From assembly GCA_041392475.1 (NCBI GenBank), contig JAWKLZ010000003.1, positions 765,501 through 829,500 of the forward strand: DNA of 64,000 bases, in the 5' to 3' direction. This DNA is from Chitinophagales bacterium (GTDB lineage Bacteria; Bacteroidota; Bacteroidia; Chitinophagales; UBA2359). The notes beneath the pieces are model-generated. The model did no database searches. It saw only the letters and a list, made by a program, of their open reading frames with translations, and was not told where the DNA came from. Shown one piece after another: positions 62,919 to 64,000 of the stretch; positions within the stretch are counted from its first letter, which is position 1; each line of letters begins with the position of its first letter. A program made the translations under genes and the position numbers.

Positions 62919-64000
62919 CTATTCCCCAAACAACACCCCAGGATTCATAACCCCTTTTTCGTCCACCACTGCCTTGATGCCCTTCAAAATCCGCTCAAAC
63001 GGTTCACTCTGTTGCTGCTTGTAATAAGGCGCATGGTCTTTGCCGACTGCATGATGGTGGGTAATTGTACCGCCATTGTCAATGATCGCTTGCGAAACAG
63101 CCGCTTTGATGGCATCCCATTGCGCCATTTCCTGCCCTTTTTTGCCTTTCGCCATGACGGTGTAATAAGGCGCAGGGCCGTCTGTGTAGAGGTGTGTGAA
63201 ACGGCAAGTCACTAGACCCACACCACAATGTTCCTTCACCGCATCACGAGCAGCCTTTTCTACCGCCTTGTGAAAAACTTCAAACTGATCCCAAGTCACC
63301 GCCGTTTCAAAAGTCTCCAAAATCAACCCAAAACGCATCAATTCATCCCGCATATAGGGCGCACGCAAAAATGAGGCTTTCCAAGCATTGGCCTTTTGAT
63401 TGGTTGCAGATTTTGAAGTAGCTAGCTCGGTTTTTTTCGGAGTATCTTTCCAATTACCACCACATTTTCCGCAAACCTCCAAAGCCAATTGCATTTTTTC
63501 GCTGACATCGTGGTGATGCGACTCAAAACCCACAATCAACACGCTGTCTTTGCCGCTTCCCAAACCATTGAAGAAGGCTTCAAAAGGGCTAATTAATCGG
63601 GCATTCGTTGGATTCAAACCCGTTTGAGCCAACTGACGACAAGCCTCCGATGCTTTCATAAAGTCATCAAAATGAACGGTTACAGTTTTTTTGAAAGTTG
63701 GAATCGTTTGCAGCCGCACCCATGCCTCGGTAATCACTCCAAAAACGCCCTCCGAGCCACAAATCAAACGTTCCTCACTCGGTCCAGCACCAGAACCTGG
63801 CAAACGTCTTGTTTCCCAAACCCCATTTGGAGTCAACATTCTCACGCCTTGCACAAACTCGTCAATGTGGGTGTAAAGCGTGGCGAAATGTCCGCCCGAC
63901 CTCGTAGCAATCCATCCTCCCAAAGTCGAAAACTCAAAACTTTGGGGATAATGCCGCATCGTCAAACCGTGTGGCTTCAAAGCCGCCTCCAATGCAGGGC
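62919..64000 (-). CDS. FAD-linked oxidase, alkyldihydroxyacetonephosphate synthase-like (5' end outside window)
   Basis: 360 codons are visible. The frame continues unbroken to the right edge, so the N-terminus with the first FAD-binding segment is missing. Visible parts are the end of the FAD_binding_4 domain (STLGGWIATRSGGHFATLYT, GSGAGPSEERLICGSEGVFGVITEAWVRL) and the C-terminal oxidase domain, including the His-rich GGTITHHHAVGKDHAPYY and the closing KAVVDEKGVMNPGVLF. In relatives the HHH motif is catalytic in ether-lipid synthesis (alkyl-DHAP synthase). Function as an ether-lipid or glycolate-type oxidase is inferred. Confidence 0.88.
   Translation of the reverse strand, partial: PALEAALKPHGLTMRHYPQSFEFSTLGGWIATRSGGHFATLYTHIDEFVQGVRMLTPNGVWETRRLPGSGAGPSEERLICGSEGVFGVITEAWVRLQTIPTFKKTVTVHFDDFMKASEACRQLAQTGLNPTNARLISPFEAFFNGLGSGKDSVLIVGFESHHHDVSEKMQLALEVCGKCGGNWKDTPKKTELATSKSATNQKANAWKASFLRAPYMRDELMRFGLILETFETAVTWDQFEVFHKAVEKAARDAVKEHCGVGLVTCRFTHLYTDGPAPYYTVMAKGKKGQEMAQWDAIKAAVSQAIIDNGGTITHHHAVGKDHAPYYKQQQSEPFERILKGIKAVVDEKGVMNPGVLFGE

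Noticed and set aside
1..64000. tRNA, rRNA, riboswitch, prophage or integrative element
   Set aside because: None recognised on either strand by reading. An automated covariance search was not possible.

Overview
The window reads as chromosomal DNA of a Bacteroidota bacterium, most like the Saprospiria group (the rank below phylum is inference). Evidence: type IX secretion (T9SS) C-terminal sorting domains on at least four secreted proteins, GEVED, PKD and FAS1 domains, a cytochrome-b558-type sdhCAB operon, a fused alpha/beta ketoacid dehydrogenase E1, a propeller histidine kinase, no Shine-Dalgarno pattern before starts, and an exact TTTG-N19-TAnnTTTG promoter at 48481-48511. No tRNA, rRNA, CRISPR array or phage module was seen.

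Layout. 1-13.9 kb: secreted and surface proteins. These are an outer-membrane protein cut by the left edge, a 1471-aa GEVED subtilase, an IS200/IS605-type element carrying only TnpB, a T9SS beta-propeller protein, a DUF1566 protein, a second subtilase with a T9SS tail, and an MddA-like membrane methyltransferase. 14-22.4 kb: a FAS1 lipoprotein, DUF2461 protein, MoaA, a methyltransferase, a receiver-cyclase translationally coupled to a LOG-family protein, a 53-aa acidic protein and adenine deaminase. 22.5-34.3 kb: a large propeller sensor kinase, a 1132-aa T9SS protein, a DUF4332 gene broken by an in-frame stop, a PH-domain membrane protein, a deoxynucleoside kinase and a PNGase F-like T9SS protein. 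34.4-45.4 kb: a 1792-aa TM/TPR/WD40/WG/SUMF1 protein whose conserved N-terminus extends upstream of any normal start codon, a small exported protein, sdhCAB, and an acidic repeat/TPR membrane protein. 45.5-54.3 kb: GmhB, two paralogous zinc-ribbon membrane proteins with a DUF2927 lipoprotein, a thioredoxin lipoprotein, and a four-gene export operon (ABC - HlyD - hotdog thioesterase - TolC) whose ABC subunit has non-canonical ATPase motifs. 54.5-56.4 kb: an AT-rich accessory patch with a HAD/SAK-type protein, an unknown protein, an S41 peptidase fragment, a GC-rich inverted repeat and another remnant. 56.4-64 kb: the E1 fusion, an acidic hypothetical, a DUF5916 outer-membrane protein, a wrecked zeta-toxin gene and an FAD-linked oxidase cut by the right edge.

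Themes: secreted proteolysis and glycan handling through T9SS, envelope export, and signalling. The best leads are the divergent ABC export operon with its embedded thioesterase, the 1792-aa multidomain protein with a lost or unusual start, the TnpB element with matching IS608-like end hairpins, and three intergenic inverted repeats that share 15-nt arms and a 47-48-nt spacer.
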